A stretch of 64,000 nucleotides of DNA. Origin: Candidatus Planktophila versatilis (lineage in GTDB: Bacteria > Actinomycetota > Actinomycetes > Nanopelagicales > Nanopelagicaceae). Positions 1-12,665 of the stretch are shown piece by piece. Positions within the stretch are counted from its first letter, which is position 1; each line of letters begins with the position of its first letter. Location: NCBI RefSeq assembly GCF_002288265.1, contig NZ_CP016778.1:868001-932000 (forward strand), in the 5' to 3' direction. A model generated the notes under the pieces. That model ran no database searches, was not told the origin of the DNA, and saw nothing but the letters and a program-made list of their open reading frames with translations. The position numbers were made by a program, and so were the translations under genes.

Positions 1-2550
<2,550 letters not shown>

Positions 2551-2565
2551 TTAGTAGTTTCTTGC

Positions 2566-2865
2566 TTAGTTTTGATAGTCGGGTTGGGTACTTATTACTT
2601 CTGGTTTGCTGCCGGTCAAGACTTCCTTAATTGAAATCACGCTAATTAACTTATCGAGCTGGGCGATGACCTGCTCAAGTGAGTGACCTTCCACCCCAAC
2701 GACGATAACCATCTTGGAAATTGTTGGGTCTTGGGTTGGACCCACATTAAGCGAATCAATATTGAAGGCACGACGTGAGAATAGTCCAGCTACGCGAGCC
2801 AAAACTCCAGGTGAGTTTTCAACCAGAACTTCGAGCGTGTGTTGGCGACGGGAGGCTGTAGTCAT
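2566..2865 (-). CDS. ilvN: Acetolactate synthase small (regulatory) subunit, short form
   Basis: This is the regulatory partner of IlvB and binds valine for feedback control. It has only 99 residues, essentially one ACT domain (residues 9-80, with ENSPGVLARVAGLFSRR and FNIDSLNVGPT). Most actinobacterial IlvN proteins, as I know them, are about 165-170 residues and carry a second C-terminal domain that is absent here. The stop is followed directly by the ilvC ribosome-binding site, so there is no room for a lost downstream half. The start ATG shares one base with the ilvB stop (TAATG), which indicates translational coupling. The length resembles the ~96-residue enterobacterial IlvN. Function is well supported; whether feedback inhibition is altered is unknown. 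Confidence 0.93.
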   Translation of the reverse strand: MTTASRRQHTLEVLVENSPGVLARVAGLFSRRAFNIDSLNVGPTQDPTISKMVIVVGVEGHSLEQVIAQLDKLISVISIKEVLTGSKPEVISTQPDYQN

Positions 2866-4628
2866 TAGAGCTCCTGTGAATCCCAGTCGGGGGCGGTAGC
2901 CCGAGCAATCATGATCTCGTCATTTGATGTGCCAGCGGCAACCATCGGCCAGACCATGGCATCACGGTGAACCCGGAAATCAACGACAACTGGTTGATCA
3001 TTAATTGACATAGCTTTTTCAATTGTCTTATCAAGATCTTCTGGGCGATCACAGGCAAGTCCGACGCAGCCCATAGATTCGGCAAGCATCGGAAAGTTAG
3101 GAACGCGCTTGGACTCAAGTGATGTATTTGAGTAACGACTGTCATAGAACAGTGTCTGCCACTGGCGAACCATGCCGAGAGATTCATTGTTGATGATGGC
3201 AACTTTGATAGGAATGTTATTTAGCGCGCACGTTACTAACTCTTGGTTAGTCATTTGAAAACAGCCATCGCCATCGATAGCCCAGACAGTTGTATCAGGT
3301 GCTGCAACTTTTGCACCCATGGCAGCAGGAACGCCATAGCCCATAGTTCCGGCGCCACCGGAGTTAAGCCAGGTGCGTGGATGTTCGTAAGAAATAAACT
3401 GTGATGCCCACATCTGGTGCTGACCAACACCGGCGGTGAAAATGGTGTCGGTGCCAGAAATCTGTCCAAGGCGTTGGATAACCAGTTGTGGTGAAAGTGA
3501 ACCATCATCTGGAATATCAAAGCCCAATGGGTAGGTTGATTTAAGTGAATTCATCTGACGTAGCCAGGCGGTGAGATCGGGCTTGTTCTTAGCAAGTGCT
3601 GCCTTCAACGCTGGAACAAGTGCCGCCATTGTCTCTCTGACATCGCCCACAACGGCAACATCAGCATGACGGTTCTTACCAATTTCAGCAGGATCAATAT
3701 CAGCATGGAGAATTTTGGCGTTTGGCGCAAAGGTAGAGAGCTTGCCGGTCACGCGATCATCAAAGCGAGCACCTAAAGTAATAAGTAGGTCAGCTTTCTG
3801 TAGCGCAGTAACAGCCGCAACTGTTCCGTGCATTCCAGGCATTCCCATATGCAACGGATGTGAATCAGGAAAAGCTCCGCGCGCCATCAAAGTAGTGACA
3901 ACAGGTGCACCAAGAAGTTCCACAAGTGCCCGAAGTTCAGCCGCAGCATTTGCCTTGATTACTCCGCCTCCCACATAGAAGACAGGCTTAGAAGATTGCG
4001 CAATGAGCGCTGCTGCATCGGTGATTGCCTGCGCGTTCGGTGTTGACTGAGGCTTGTAGCCAGCTAAATTAATTGAGGTTGGCCAATTAAAAGTTGTCAT
4101 CTTTTGCAGCGCATCTTTTGCAACATCGACAAGAACTGGGCCCGGACGACCGGTTGTTGCGATGTGGAAGGCTTCAGCGATAGCTCCAGGAATTTCGGCA
4201 GGATCAGTAATCAAATAGTTGTGCTTAGTAAATGGCATTGTGATGCCACGGATATCTGCCTCTTGAAAAGCATCAGTTCCGATTGCCGCAGATGGCACCT
4301 GACCGGTGATTGCAACAAGTGGCACTGAGTCCATGGAAGCATCCATTAATGGTGTTACCAGGTTTGTCGCACCTGGTCCTGATGTTGCAATACAAACGCC
4401 GGCGCGACCAGAAACTTGGGCATATCCAGTTGCAGCATGGCCCGCGCCTTGTTCGTGGCGCACAAGAATGTGGCGAATTGTTGAATCATAAATTGGATCG
4501 TAAGCAGGAAGAATTGCGCCACCTGGGAGTCCGAACATCACTTCAACGCCAGCAGCTTCCAGGCTCTTCACAAGTGCAGTAGCCCCAGTCATTGCGGTGC
4601 CGTTTGCTGTTGGAACATGCTTTGCCAT
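2865..4628 (-). CDS. ilvB: Acetolactate synthase large (catalytic) subunit
   Basis: This ThDP-, FAD- and Mg-dependent enzyme condenses two pyruvates, or pyruvate with 2-oxobutyrate, opening branched-chain amino acid synthesis. The 587 residues show the ThDP-binding N domain with [12 protein letters not shown] and the activating glutamate in [10 protein letters not shown] (Glu59). A central FAD-contacting domain follows, then the C-terminal domain with the Mg/ThDP motif [12 protein letters not shown] ending in INN. A good AAAGGAG site precedes the ATG. It is first in the ilvB-ilvN-ilvC-serA unit and lies behind an attenuator (see leader peptide and terminator). The length and all catalytic motifs are normal. 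Confidence 0.97.
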   Translation of the reverse strand: MAKHVPTANGTAMTGATALVKSLEAAGVEVMFGLPGGAILPAYDPIYDSTIRHILVRHEQGAGHAATGYAQVSGRAGVCIATSGPGATNLVTPLMDASMDSVPLVAITGQVPSAAIGTDAFQEADIRGITMPFTKHNYLITDPAEIPGAIAEAFHIATTGRPGPVLVDVAKDALQKMTTFNWPTSINLAGYKPQSTPNAQAITDAAALIAQSSKPVFYVGGGVIKANAAAELRALVELLGAPVVTTLMARGAFPDSHPLHMGMPGMHGTVAAVTALQKADLLITLGARFDDRVTGKLSTFAPNAKILHADIDPAEIGKNRHADVAVVGDVRETMAALVPALKAALAKNKPDLTAWLRQMNSLKSTYPLGFDIPDDGSLSPQLVIQRLGQISGTDTIFTAGVGQHQMWASQFISYEHPRTWLNSGGAGTMGYGVPAAMGAKVAAPDTTVWAIDGDGCFQMTNQELVTCALNNIPIKVAIINNESLGMVRQWQTLFYDSRYSNTSLESKRVPNFPMLAESMGCVGLACDRPEDLDKTIEKAMSINDQPVVVDFRVHRDAMVWPMVAAGTSNDEIMIARATAPDWDSQEL

Positions 4629-4675
4629 CTTCGTACTCCTTTCCGTAATCCGAACTTGCTCAATCTTGTTAAATG

Positions 4676-4699
4676 AAAAAACCCTCAGATATCTGAGGG
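4676..4699 (-). terminator. ilvB leader attenuator terminator
   Basis: On the minus strand there is a perfect 18-base palindrome (CCCTCAGAT paired with ATCTGAGGG) followed at once by six T residues, a textbook intrinsic terminator. It lies between the ilv promoter and ilvB, downstream of the valine/isoleucine-rich leader peptide, so it is read as the attenuator. Confidence 0.88.
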
Positions 4700-4723
4700 C
4701 GCGTGTGACGTGAAGGCACGCGC
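4699..4723 (-). promoter_or_regulatory. Leader hairpin preceding the ilv attenuator
   Basis: A perfect 7-bp stem (GCGCGTG with CACGCGC, 11-base loop) begins at the leader-peptide stop codon and ends where the terminator stem begins. Its position fits a pause or protector hairpin whose formation depends on where the leader ribosome stalls. The exact alternative (antiterminator) pairing was not worked out. Confidence 0.6.
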
Positions 4724-4770
4724 TATCGAATCACCACCACTGAAATAACTGACGAACGCTGTGATTGCAT
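4723..4770 (-). CDS. ilv operon leader peptide (15 residues)
   Basis: This short frame encodes [15 protein letters not shown] and ends in TAG. Five of its last eight residues are Val or Ile, including a Val-Val-Val-Ile run. That is the signature of a leader peptide sensing charged Val and Ile tRNAs. The stop codon touches the first leader hairpin, and the terminator follows 24 bases later. The ATG lies only 6 bases after the -10 hexamer, so the transcript probably starts at or next to the ATG and the peptide is translated leaderless. It is too short for ordinary gene finders. Expression is inferred from architecture. Confidence 0.8.
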   Translation of the reverse strand: MQSQRSSVISVVVIR

Positions 4771-4776
4771 GCGCCT

Positions 4777-4806
4777 ATTATCCAACGTAGGTACCGTGTG
4801 AGTCAA
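4777..4806 (-). promoter_or_regulatory. Promoter of the ilvBNC-serA operon
   Basis: On the minus strand TTGACT (-35) and GATAAT (-10) are separated by 18 bases. Transcription would begin about at the leader-peptide ATG, 6 bases after the -10 box. Confidence 0.75.
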
Positions 4807-4860
4807 GAGGTGAGATGCAGGTCTCAATTTATGAGACAGCCATTGGGCCAGGCGCTAAAT

Positions 4861-6534
4861 TTAATCGCAGACCGCGCCCTTAGATGCTGACCCAACAAGC
4901 TTTGAATACTTAGCGAGAACGCCGCGGGTGTACTTATGAGGCAGTGGTTTCCACCCCACTTTGCGAGCTTCTAGTTCTGCCGCATCGACCAATAAATCTA
5001 GTTTTCGAGTAGCGATATCAATACGAATCAGATCGCCATCTTTAATAAATGCAATCGGTCCACCATCAACTGCTTCGGGTGCAATGTGTCCCACACAAAG
5101 CCCAGTTGAACCGCCCGAGAATCGACCATCAGTAAGCAAGAGTGTTTTCTTACCAAGACCAGCACCTTTGATTGCGCCAGTAATCATCAACATCTCGCGC
5201 ATACCCGGTCCACCCTTAGGACCTTCATAACGGATCACAACTACATCACCTTCTTTAATTGTTCCGTTTTCAAGTGCATCCATCGCCAATTGTTCGCGTT
5301 CAAAGACACGAGCAGGGCCTTCGAATTTCTCAACGCCAATCCCGGCTGTCTTACTGACCGCACCTTCTGGGGCAAGTGAGCCATCAAGAATTGTGATTCC
5401 CACATCTGTTGAAAGTGGCTTATCAATGGCACGCAATACTTCACCGTCAGCCAGTGGCGGCTTGATGTCAGCTAAGTTCTCAGCCATGGTCTTGCCGGTA
5501 ACAGTTAGGCAATCTCCATGGAGATAACCAGCATCGAGTAAGACGCGCAAGACAACGGGGATTCCACCCACGCGGTCAATATCGGTCATGACAAATTTTC
5601 CAAATGGCTTGAGATCACCAATCAACGGAACCTTGGAACCAATGCGATGGAAATCTTCCAGTGTGAGGTCAACTTCAGCCTCGTGGGCGATTGCAAGAAG
5701 ATGCAGCACCGCGTTGGTCGAACCACCCAGTGCCATCAAGATTGTGATGGCATTTTCAAAAGCCTTCTTGGTCAAGATGTCGCGAGTAGTAATTCCCTTG
5801 GCAATCAAATTCACTACTGCAGCGCCAGATTGCTCGGCAAATTTATCGCGCCTGCGATCTACTGCAGGAGGGGCCGCAGATCCTGGAAGTGCAAGGCCAA
5901 TTGCTTCGGCGATACTTGCCATGGTGTTGGCGGTAAACATTCCACCACAAGCTCCCTCACCAGGACAGATGGCCTTTTCAATTTGGTCTACGCGATCTTG
6001 GGTAATTAATCCACGAGCACAGGCACCAACTGCTTCAAAGGCATCGATAATCGTGACATCTTTTCCATCAACCTGACCAGGAAGAGTGGAACCGGCATAA
6101 ACAAAGACTGATGCCACATCTAGTCGAGCAGCAGCCATCATCATGCCAGGAAGTGATTTATCGCAACCAGCAAATGTCACCATGCCATCGAGGCGTTCTG
6201 CCTGCATCACAGTTTCTACTGAGTCAGCGATTACCTCGCGCGAAACGAGTGAGAAGTGCATACCTTCGTGGCCCATGGAGATTCCATCGGAGACAGAAAT
6301 AGTTCCAAACTGCATTGGAAATCCACCAGCATCGATGATTCCTTTACGAGAAGCTTTAGCAAGGCGATCTAATGAAAGATTGCATGGGGTGATTTCATTC
6401 CAGGAAGATGCGATACCGATCTGAGGTTTCACCCAATCTTCATCACCCATTCCAACAGCACGTAACATTCCACGCGCTGGAGCGCGCTCTAATCCATCAG
6501 TGACAAGTCCGGAGCGAGGTTTCATCTTTGACAT
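4861..6534 (-). CDS. ilvD: Dihydroxy-acid dehydratase
   Basis: This Fe-S dehydratase makes the 2-oxo acid precursors of valine and isoleucine, the third common step. The 557 residues include the conserved cysteine segments [19 protein letters not shown] and [16 protein letters not shown], which supply cluster ligands in the family, and a C-terminal swivel domain with [13 protein letters not shown]. It is transcribed separately from ilvBNC. A TAGAAT -10 box ends 6 bases before the ATG and there is no ribosome-binding site, so the message is probably leaderless. The gene is divergent from the exporter gene downstream on the other strand. Confidence 0.97.
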   Translation of the reverse strand: MSKMKPRSGLVTDGLERAPARGMLRAVGMGDEDWVKPQIGIASSWNEITPCNLSLDRLAKASRKGIIDAGGFPMQFGTISVSDGISMGHEGMHFSLVSREVIADSVETVMQAERLDGMVTFAGCDKSLPGMMMAAARLDVASVFVYAGSTLPGQVDGKDVTIIDAFEAVGACARGLITQDRVDQIEKAICPGEGACGGMFTANTMASIAEAIGLALPGSAAPPAVDRRRDKFAEQSGAAVVNLIAKGITTRDILTKKAFENAITILMALGGSTNAVLHLLAIAHEAEVDLTLEDFHRIGSKVPLIGDLKPFGKFVMTDIDRVGGIPVVLRVLLDAGYLHGDCLTVTGKTMAENLADIKPPLADGEVLRAIDKPLSTDVGITILDGSLAPEGAVSKTAGIGVEKFEGPARVFEREQLAMDALENGTIKEGDVVVIRYEGPKGGPGMREMLMITGAIKGAGLGKKTLLLTDGRFSGGSTGLCVGHIAPEAVDGGPIAFIKDGDLIRIDIATRKLDLLVDAAELEARKVGWKPLPHKYTRGVLAKYSKLVGSASKGAVCD

Positions 6535-6540
6535 GAGAGA

Positions 6541-6571
6541 ATTCTACCCTTATCAACTCGATTTGAGACAA
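6541..6571 (-). promoter_or_regulatory. Leaderless promoter of ilvD
   Basis: The -10 box TAGAAT ends 6 bases before the ilvD ATG, and a weaker -35 TTGTCT lies 19 bases upstream. Start of transcription near the A of ATG is inferred from spacing. Confidence 0.6.
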
Positions 6572-6601
6572 GCCTAAAAACAATTAAAAGGAGACACTCC
6601 T

Positions 6602-8065
6602 GTGTCAAAGCAAGAAACCGATACGACCCTTGACCCAACCAGATGGCGCACGCTTTTCGTCGTAGCCATATCCCAATTGATGTTGATTCTCGATAGCTCA
6701 ATTATGAATATTGCGATTCCAAGCGCCAAGGTTGACTTGGGAATCTCTGATGCCAATCAGCAGTGGATTATCACCGCATACACATTGGCATTTGGTTCAC
6801 TGCTGCTTCTGGGAGGTCGCATAGGTGACTTCATGGGACGTAAGAAGATCTTCATTATCGGACTCCTTGGATTTGCCGGTGCATCAGCACTCGGCGGTAT
6901 TGCCTCAACACAAGGTCTGCTCTTTGCATCCCGCGCTTTACAAGGTGTCTTCGGCGCCCTGCTCGCACCAGCCGCCCTTGCAATTATCTCTGTGACATTT
7001 ACCGTTCCAAAAGAGCGGGCAAAAGCATTTGGTGTCTTTGGCGCGATCTCTGGCGGCGGCGCAGCTATTGGACTTATCGTCGGCGGCGTTCTTACTGAAT
7101 ACACATCATGGCGTTGGTGCCTTGGCGTCAATACTCCAATCGCTATCCTCGCAGCCATCTTGGCAGCCAAGTTTGTGCATGAATCAAAAGCTGCTGGCGA
7201 TAAGAAATATGACATTCCTGGCGTTGTGACAGCAACTGCCGGTCTCTTTGCACTCACTTACGGATTTAATGAAGCAGCTCGTGAAGGCTGGACTGATTCC
7301 CTCACGCTCACATTTTTTGCCGTAGCAGTAGTACTGCTTCTGGCCTTCGTCGTTATTGAATCAAAGGTGGCAAGTCCGCTGATGCCTCTTCGCGTTATTA
7401 CCGAACGCAACCGTGGTGGTTCATACCTTGGTTCACTTATTGTGGGAGCCGGGCTATTTTCAATGTTCCTATTCCTTGGTCTCTACCTACAAGTGATTCT
7501 TGGATACACACCACTTCACTCTGGCTTTGCATTCTTGCCATTCTCTGTTGGCATCATCATCTTCGCTGGAGTTGCTTCCCAACTACTACCGAAGATTGGA
7601 CCAAAGCCGCTCATGGTTCCGGGGCTTATCTTCGCTGGAATTGGGCTTTTGATGCTCACCCGCATCACACCTGAAACTGGCTATGTCACACATGTTCTTC
7701 CATCACTTCTCATCATGAGCTCAGGTATGGCACTGGTGTTTATCCCACTGACATCAACTTCACTCCATGGCGTATCTGGTCGTGACACCGGTGTAGCAAG
7801 TGCCATGGTGAACACCTCTCAGCAGATTGGTGGATCACTGGGAGTTGCGCTGCTCAATACCATTGCGGCAACTGCAACGACTGCCTATGCAGCAACACAT
7901 ACTGAACTTGGAAAGATGGTTCAACCATTTGCTGTGACGCATGGATTCACCACTGCATTTAAGGTCAGTGCCGCGCTCTTATTTGCGGGCGCAATTGTGC
8001 TCTTCTTCTTTATCAATATTGGTAAAGAGTCACTCGTTGAAAGTGAAGGCGCGGCAGCGCATTAA
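6602..8065 (+). CDS. MFS drug/metabolite exporter, DHA2 (EmrB/QacA) type
   Basis: This is an integral membrane proton antiporter of the 14-helix DHA2 class, 487 residues, probably exporting toxic compounds or metabolites. The sequence shows LDSSIMNIAIPS in helix 1 (the family DxxxVNVALP position), GGRIGDFMGRKK in the loop between helices 2 and 3, and evenly spaced hydrophobic segments to the C-terminus. Start is GTG with a clear AAAGGAG site. It is divergent from ilvD and convergent with gatB, with only 7 bases between stops. The substrate cannot be told from sequence; the location next to ilv genes is weak evidence for amino acid or keto acid export. Confidence 0.9.
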   Translation: MSKQETDTTLDPTRWRTLFVVAISQLMLILDSSIMNIAIPSAKVDLGISDANQQWIITAYTLAFGSLLLLGGRIGDFMGRKKIFIIGLLGFAGASALGGIASTQGLLFASRALQGVFGALLAPAALAIISVTFTVPKERAKAFGVFGAISGGGAAIGLIVGGVLTEYTSWRWCLGVNTPIAILAAILAAKFVHESKAAGDKKYDIPGVVTATAGLFALTYGFNEAAREGWTDSLTLTFFAVAVVLLLAFVVIESKVASPLMPLRVITERNRGGSYLGSLIVGAGLFSMFLFLGLYLQVILGYTPLHSGFAFLPFSVGIIIFAGVASQLLPKIGPKPLMVPGLIFAGIGLLMLTRITPETGYVTHVLPSLLIMSSGMALVFIPLTSTSLHGVSGRDTGVASAMVNTSQQIGGSLGVALLNTIAATATTAYAATHTELGKMVQPFAVTHGFTTAFKVSAALLFAGAIVLFFFINIGKESLVESEGAAAH

Positions 8066-8072
8066 CTAGTTA

Positions 8073-9578
8073 CTAGCCTTGACCTAAGTGGCCAAGTAGA
8101 AGCTCGCGAACTCGCGCCGCATCTGCTTGGCCCTTTGTCTCTTTCATGACTGCGCCAATCAAGGCGCCAGCTGCAGGTAAGTGTCCCCCACGAACTTTCT
8201 CGGCAGTTTCTGCTTGTTCAGCACAAACTTTCTCAATGGCTGCCATGAGTGCGCCATCATCGTTAACAACTTTAATTCCGCGCTTGGCCACAACTTGCGC
8301 TGGTTTTCCTTCGCCAGCGATAACGCCCTCAACAACTTGACGGGCAAGTTTGTCGGTGAGTTCACCTGCGGCCACCAGTGCGATAAGTTCGGCAACATCT
8401 GCCGGGGTGATGGCAAGTTCAGTCACTGCAATATTTTGATCATTGGCAATACGTGATATTTCACCGAGCCACCACGTGCGCGCCTTGGTCGGATCGGCGC
8501 CCAGTAATACTGTCGCTTCGACAATATCTAGAACATCGGCGTTAATCATCGCCTGCATCTCTTTATCAGGCACATTCCACTCTTCTTTAATGCGCTTGCG
8601 ACGTAGCGATGGGCGTTCAGGCAAGGTTGCACGAAGCTCTTCAATCCAGGTAGCAGCCGGTGTTACTGGAAGTAAATCTGGATCTGGGAAGTATCGGTAA
8701 TCCTCTGCTTGCTCTTTCGAGCGGCCAGAACGTGTCAGGCCAGTATCTTCTTGGAAGTGACGAGTCTCTTGCTTCACTTTCTTGCCTTCATTGAGCAGCT
8801 CTGCGTGACGAATCATTTCACCACGGATGGCGCGTTCGACCGAGCGAAGTGAGTTCACGTTCTTTGTCTCAGATCTGGTTCCTAGAACATCAGAGCCAAT
8901 TGGTTTGAGTGAAACGTTGGCATCGCATCGCAGTGAGCCTTGCTCCATCTTCACATCAGATACTTTCAGGCCGCGCAGGATGTCGCGGAGTTCTGCCACA
9001 TAAGCCTTGGCCACCTCTGGTGCGTACTTACCTGTGCCGGGAACAATCTTGGTAACAATTTCAACTAGTGGAATTCCGGCTCGGTTGTAATCAAGTAGTG
9101 AGTAGTCAGCGCCATGAATACGACCGGTAGCACCTCCCACGTGGAGTGACTTTCCAGTGTCTTCTTCCATATGTACGCGTTCAACTTCAATTCGGAATTG
9201 CTTGGGACCTTCATCGGTATCAATTTCGACATCGACATAGCCATCAAAACAGATCGGTTCGTCATACTGTGAAATCTGGAAATTCTTCGGCATATCTGGA
9301 TAGAAGTAATTCTTGCGCGCAAAGCGACTATACGGCGCGATTTTGCAGTTCAGTGCCAGGCCAATCAGAATCGTTGACTCAATTGCCTTCTCGTTCACCA
9401 CCGGCAGTGCGCCTGGAAGTGCTAAACAGACCGGGCATGTTTGGGTATTTGGCTCTGCGCCAAACTCCGTGGCACAAGAACAGAACATCTTGCTATGAGT
9501 ATTGAGTTCAACGTGAACCTCAAGACCCAGTACTGGATCCCATTTAGCAACTACTTCGTCATATGTTGGAAGCGCCAT
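8073..9578 (-). CDS. gatB: Aspartyl/glutamyl-tRNA amidotransferase subunit B
   Basis: GatB binds mischarged Glu-tRNA(Gln) or Asp-tRNA(Asn), and its kinase site activates the side chain for amidation. The 501-residue protein begins MALPTYDEV; a longer in-frame start inside gatA is rejected because the ATG forms a TAATG junction with the gatA stop. The cradle domain shows [17 protein letters not shown], the Zn-binding cysteines (FCSC and CPVCLALPG), and [30 protein letters not shown] split across the kinase region. A C-terminal YqeY-like tail domain follows ([17 protein letters not shown]). It is last in the gatC-gatA-gatB operon. The presence of GatCAB suggests glutamine and/or asparagine tRNAs are charged indirectly. 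Confidence 0.96.
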   Translation of the reverse strand: MALPTYDEVVAKWDPVLGLEVHVELNTHSKMFCSCATEFGAEPNTQTCPVCLALPGALPVVNEKAIESTILIGLALNCKIAPYSRFARKNYFYPDMPKNFQISQYDEPICFDGYVDVEIDTDEGPKQFRIEVERVHMEEDTGKSLHVGGATGRIHGADYSLLDYNRAGIPLVEIVTKIVPGTGKYAPEVAKAYVAELRDILRGLKVSDVKMEQGSLRCDANVSLKPIGSDVLGTRSETKNVNSLRSVERAIRGEMIRHAELLNEGKKVKQETRHFQEDTGLTRSGRSKEQAEDYRYFPDPDLLPVTPAATWIEELRATLPERPSLRRKRIKEEWNVPDKEMQAMINADVLDIVEATVLLGADPTKARTWWLGEISRIANDQNIAVTELAITPADVAELIALVAAGELTDKLARQVVEGVIAGEGKPAQVVAKRGIKVVNDDGALMAAIEKVCAEQAETAEKVRGGHLPAAGALIGAVMKETKGQADAARVRELLLGHLGQG

Positions 9579-11074
9579 TACTTGCCCCCTGCCAACACTG
9601 GTGCCTGGGAAAGAATCGGTGCGCCCCACTTTGAAAGTAGCGCTGCTTCCAGTGCTGCCCCTGCTTGGTATAAACGCTGATCTTGCATAGCAGGTGCCAT
9701 GATTTGGAAACCAACCGGCAAATTATCTTCTTCAGCTAAACCTGCCGGCAGTGACATTCCGCAGATTCCTGCCAGGTTTACTGGAATGGTTGCCACATCA
9801 CCTAAATACATCGCCATCGGATCATCAACTTTCTCACCAATTTTATAAGCAGTTGTCGGCGCTGTCGGTGAGACCAAGACATCGGCCTTGGTAAATGCCT
9901 TTGCATAATCTTGAATGATTAAGGTGCGAATCTTCTGTGCACTGCCGTAGTAAGCATCGTAGTAACCAGATGAGAGGGCATAGGTTCCAAGAATGATGCG
10001 GCGCTTAACTTCACGGCCAAAACCAGCATCGCGAGTAGCGCTCATGACAGCTTCGGCCGATGCGCCAGCTGCATCTCCTGTGCGAAGGCCGTAGCGCATC
10101 GCATCAAAACGTGCCAAGTTCGAAGAACACTCAGAAGGCGCGATTAAGTAATAGGCAGCAAGTGCGTATTCAAAGTTTGGACAATCTACTTCCACAATCT
10201 CTGCTCCCAAGGAAGCTAGAACCTGTAGTGATTCATCAAAACGTGTTTGAACGCCCTTCTGATATCCAGCACCTTGTAGCTGCTTGATCACACCAATCTT
10301 CATCCCTTTAACATCACCGCTCTTTGCCGCAGCAACAACTGCTGGAACCGGTGCGTTAATACTTGTTGCATCTTTTGGATCATGTCCTGCCATCACTTCA
10401 TGAAGAAGCGCCGTATCTAATACGGTGCGACCAAATGGCCCTGCTTGATCAAGACTTGATGAATATGCAATCAAGCCAAAGCGAGAGACTGCGCCATATG
10501 TGGGGCGAACTCCGACGATTCCGGTAAGCGCTGCCGGTTGGCGAATAGATCCACCAGTATCTGATCCCACTGCAAGTGGTGCTTGAAAGGCAGAGACTGC
10601 AGCAGCTGATCCACCGGATGAACCACCAGGTGTGCGAGTTAAATCCCACGGATTAAATGTCGGGCCATAGCCAGAGTTTTCAGTCGATGAACCCATGGCA
10701 AATTCATCCATATTTGTCTTACCTAATATCACCAAGCCCGCATCTTTAAGTTTGCTCACAACTGTTGAGTCATAGGGCGGGCGCCAGCCTTGCAAAATCT
10801 TTGAGCCAGCAGTTGTGGGAACTCCGCGTTGTGCCAACACGTCTTTGAGCGCTAATGGAATTCCGGCAAGAGGTGAAAGCTTTTCGCCACTCTTACGTTT
10901 TTCATCTACCGCTTTTGCTTGGGCAAGTGCGCCTTCGGCATCAACATGTAAAAATGCTTTCACCTGACCATCAACGGCCGCAATCTGATCAAGGTGTGCC
11001 TTGGTTAATTCAACAGCAGTAGTTGATCCATCTGCCAAAGCAGCAGCCATCTGGGTTGCGCTCTGGCGAATCAT
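9578..11074 (-). CDS. gatA: Aspartyl/glutamyl-tRNA amidotransferase subunit A
   Basis: This amidase-signature glutaminase releases ammonia for the GatB site. The catalytic Lys lies in GIPLALKDV, the cis-Ser in [13 protein letters not shown] and the nucleophile Ser in [12 protein letters not shown], giving the complete Ser-cisSer-Lys triad in 498 residues. Its ATG overlaps the gatC stop (ATGA), and its stop overlaps the gatB start, so the three subunits are translationally coupled. Confidence 0.97.
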   Translation of the reverse strand: MIRQSATQMAAALADGSTTAVELTKAHLDQIAAVDGQVKAFLHVDAEGALAQAKAVDEKRKSGEKLSPLAGIPLALKDVLAQRGVPTTAGSKILQGWRPPYDSTVVSKLKDAGLVILGKTNMDEFAMGSSTENSGYGPTFNPWDLTRTPGGSSGGSAAAVSAFQAPLAVGSDTGGSIRQPAALTGIVGVRPTYGAVSRFGLIAYSSSLDQAGPFGRTVLDTALLHEVMAGHDPKDATSINAPVPAVVAAAKSGDVKGMKIGVIKQLQGAGYQKGVQTRFDESLQVLASLGAEIVEVDCPNFEYALAAYYLIAPSECSSNLARFDAMRYGLRTGDAAGASAEAVMSATRDAGFGREVKRRIILGTYALSSGYYDAYYGSAQKIRTLIIQDYAKAFTKADVLVSPTAPTTAYKIGEKVDDPMAMYLGDVATIPVNLAGICGMSLPAGLAEEDNLPVGFQIMAPAMQDQRLYQAGAALEAALLSKWGAPILSQAPVLAGGK

Positions 11075-11370
11075 TCTGCCTCACCAAGAATTTGTGGAAC
11101 GCGAAAACGTTGCTCCTCTTGTGCTGGGGCCCCAGAGAGCGCATCTGTTGGCGAAAGACTAGGAAGGACAACATCAGGGCGTGCGATATTTTCTAGTAGC
11201 TGTGGGTGCGATGTTGCTTTCACACCCGTCAGGTCTACCTCTTGAACTCGAGCAACGGCATCGAGAATCATTCCAAATTGGGAAGCAAGGCTTACTAGCT
11301 CTTCCTCTGTCATTTCAATTCGGGCAAGGCCTGCAAGTTTTGCGACATCATCGCGGGAGAGGCTGCTCAT
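11071..11370 (-). CDS. gatC: Aspartyl/glutamyl-tRNA amidotransferase subunit C
   Basis: GatC is the 99-residue clamp that stabilises GatA on GatB. The start chosen is [17 protein letters not shown], typical of the family. The frame stays open further upstream, but that part is antisense to the end of proA and has no GatC-like features. The C-terminus ends with QRFRVPQIL, the usual GatC finish. It is the first gene of gatCAB; the 26-base gap behind proA holds TATAGA nine bases before the ATG, a possible weak -10. Confidence 0.94.
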   Translation of the reverse strand: MSSLSRDDVAKLAGLARIEMTEEELVSLASQFGMILDAVARVQEVDLTGVKATSHPQLLENIARPDVVLPSLSPTDALSGAPAQEEQRFRVPQILGEAE

Positions 11371-11396
11371 GTGCTGGAGTCTATAAAAGGTTTGGT

Positions 11397-12665
11397 TTAA
11401 GAGCGAATCTGGCCAGTGCCGGTAACAATCCAGGTAGTAGTTGTCATCGCCTCTAACCCCATTGGACCGCGTGCATGCAACTTCTGATTTGAGATGCCGA
11501 TCTCTGCACCAAATCCCATTTGTTCGCCATCGGTAAATCGGGTTGAGGTATTGACCATCACCGCAGCGCAATCAGAGAGGGCGATAAACCGAGCGGCGGC
11601 AGCTTTATCTTCAGTGACAATAGCTTCAGTGTGGTTAGTACCGTATTGCACAATGTGATCAGCTGCAGCATCAACGGAATCAACGACTCCCACATTCATC
11701 TCCAGAACTCCGTACTCGGTAGCCCAGTTTTCATCCGTTGCAATAGTTGCTGCAATGTTGAACTTCTCGGCCACCTTCTGCGCTGTTGCATCAGTATGCA
11801 AAATGACACCAGCATCGCTAAGAGCTTTCAGCGCCATTGGCAAGAATGTGGGAGCGATTGCCTTATGCACCAGCAAGGTCTCTGCTGCATTGCAGACACT
11901 TGGCCTGTGTGTCTTTGAGTTAATAAGAATTGGAAGCGCCTTTTGAATATCTGCAAATTCATCAACATAGACGTGACACACGCCAGCGCCAGTTTCAATT
12001 GTTGGCACCGTTGATTCATCTACGACCATACGAATAAGAGCGGCGCTTCCGCGAGGGATGACAAGGTCTACTTTCCCACGAGCTGTGAGCAAGGCCTTAG
12101 TCGTTGCCCGATCTTCGGATGGAACAAGTTGAATCACTTCAGGTGAAATCTTTGTCGTGCGTAAAGCATCGCGCATGACGTTGACCAAGATTTCATTGCT
12201 ATTACGCGCTGTTGATGAACCACGCAAGAGCGCAGCATTTCCTGACATCAGCAAGATAACTGCGGCATCGACTGTGACGTTAGGACGTGCCTCATAGACC
12301 ATGCCGATCACACCGAATGGAACCGATACTTGTTGCAGATGAAGGCCGTTAGGAAGCGTACTTTCACGAAGTGTAATTCCGAGTGGATCTGCAAGGGCTG
12401 CCACTTGGCGCGCTCCCCCGGCAATACCTTTAATACGTTCTGCGGTAAGTAAGAGCCGATCCTGCATCTGCGGATGCATCTGCTCTTTGCGTGCATTCTG
12501 CATATCAATTTCATTGGCCGCCAAGATTTCTGCGCTCCGCGATTCAATTGCCTGCGCAATAACTTCAAGTGCCGACTTTCGCTCGGCGCCTGTGGCTGTA
12601 GATAAAGTGCGCGCAGCGATACGGGCTTTCTTTGCCAACTCGGCAATTATTGCTTCGGCGCTCAT
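11397..12665 (-). CDS. proA: Gamma-glutamyl phosphate reductase
   Basis: ProA reduces gamma-glutamyl phosphate to glutamate semialdehyde with NADPH, the second proline step. The 422-residue ALDH-fold protein has MVYEARPNVTVD, GNAALLRGSS, the PRGSAALIR segment and a cysteine in HRPSVCNAAETLL at the position of the ALDH-family nucleophile. Its start overlaps the proB stop in ATGA, consistent with channelling of the unstable intermediate between coupled products. Confidence 0.97.
   Translation of the reverse strand: MSAEAIIAELAKKARIAARTLSTATGAERKSALEVIAQAIESRSAEILAANEIDMQNARKEQMHPQMQDRLLLTAERIKGIAGGARQVAALADPLGITLRESTLPNGLHLQQVSVPFGVIGMVYEARPNVTVDAAVILLMSGNAALLRGSSTARNSNEILVNVMRDALRTTKISPEVIQLVPSEDRATTKALLTARGKVDLVIPRGSAALIRMVVDESTVPTIETGAGVCHVYVDEFADIQKALPILINSKTHRPSVCNAAETLLVHKAIAPTFLPMALKALSDAGVILHTDATAQKVAEKFNIAATIATDENWATEYGVLEMNVGVVDSVDAAADHIVQYGTNHTEAIVTEDKAAAARFIALSDCAAVMVNTSTRFTDGEQMGFGAEIGISNQKLHARGPMGLEAMTTTTWIVTGTGQIRS

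Noticed and set aside
2566-2865. IlvN truncation caused by a frameshift
   Set aside because: Only 27 bases separate its stop from ilvC, filled by the ilvC ribosome-binding site, so no second half exists in any frame.
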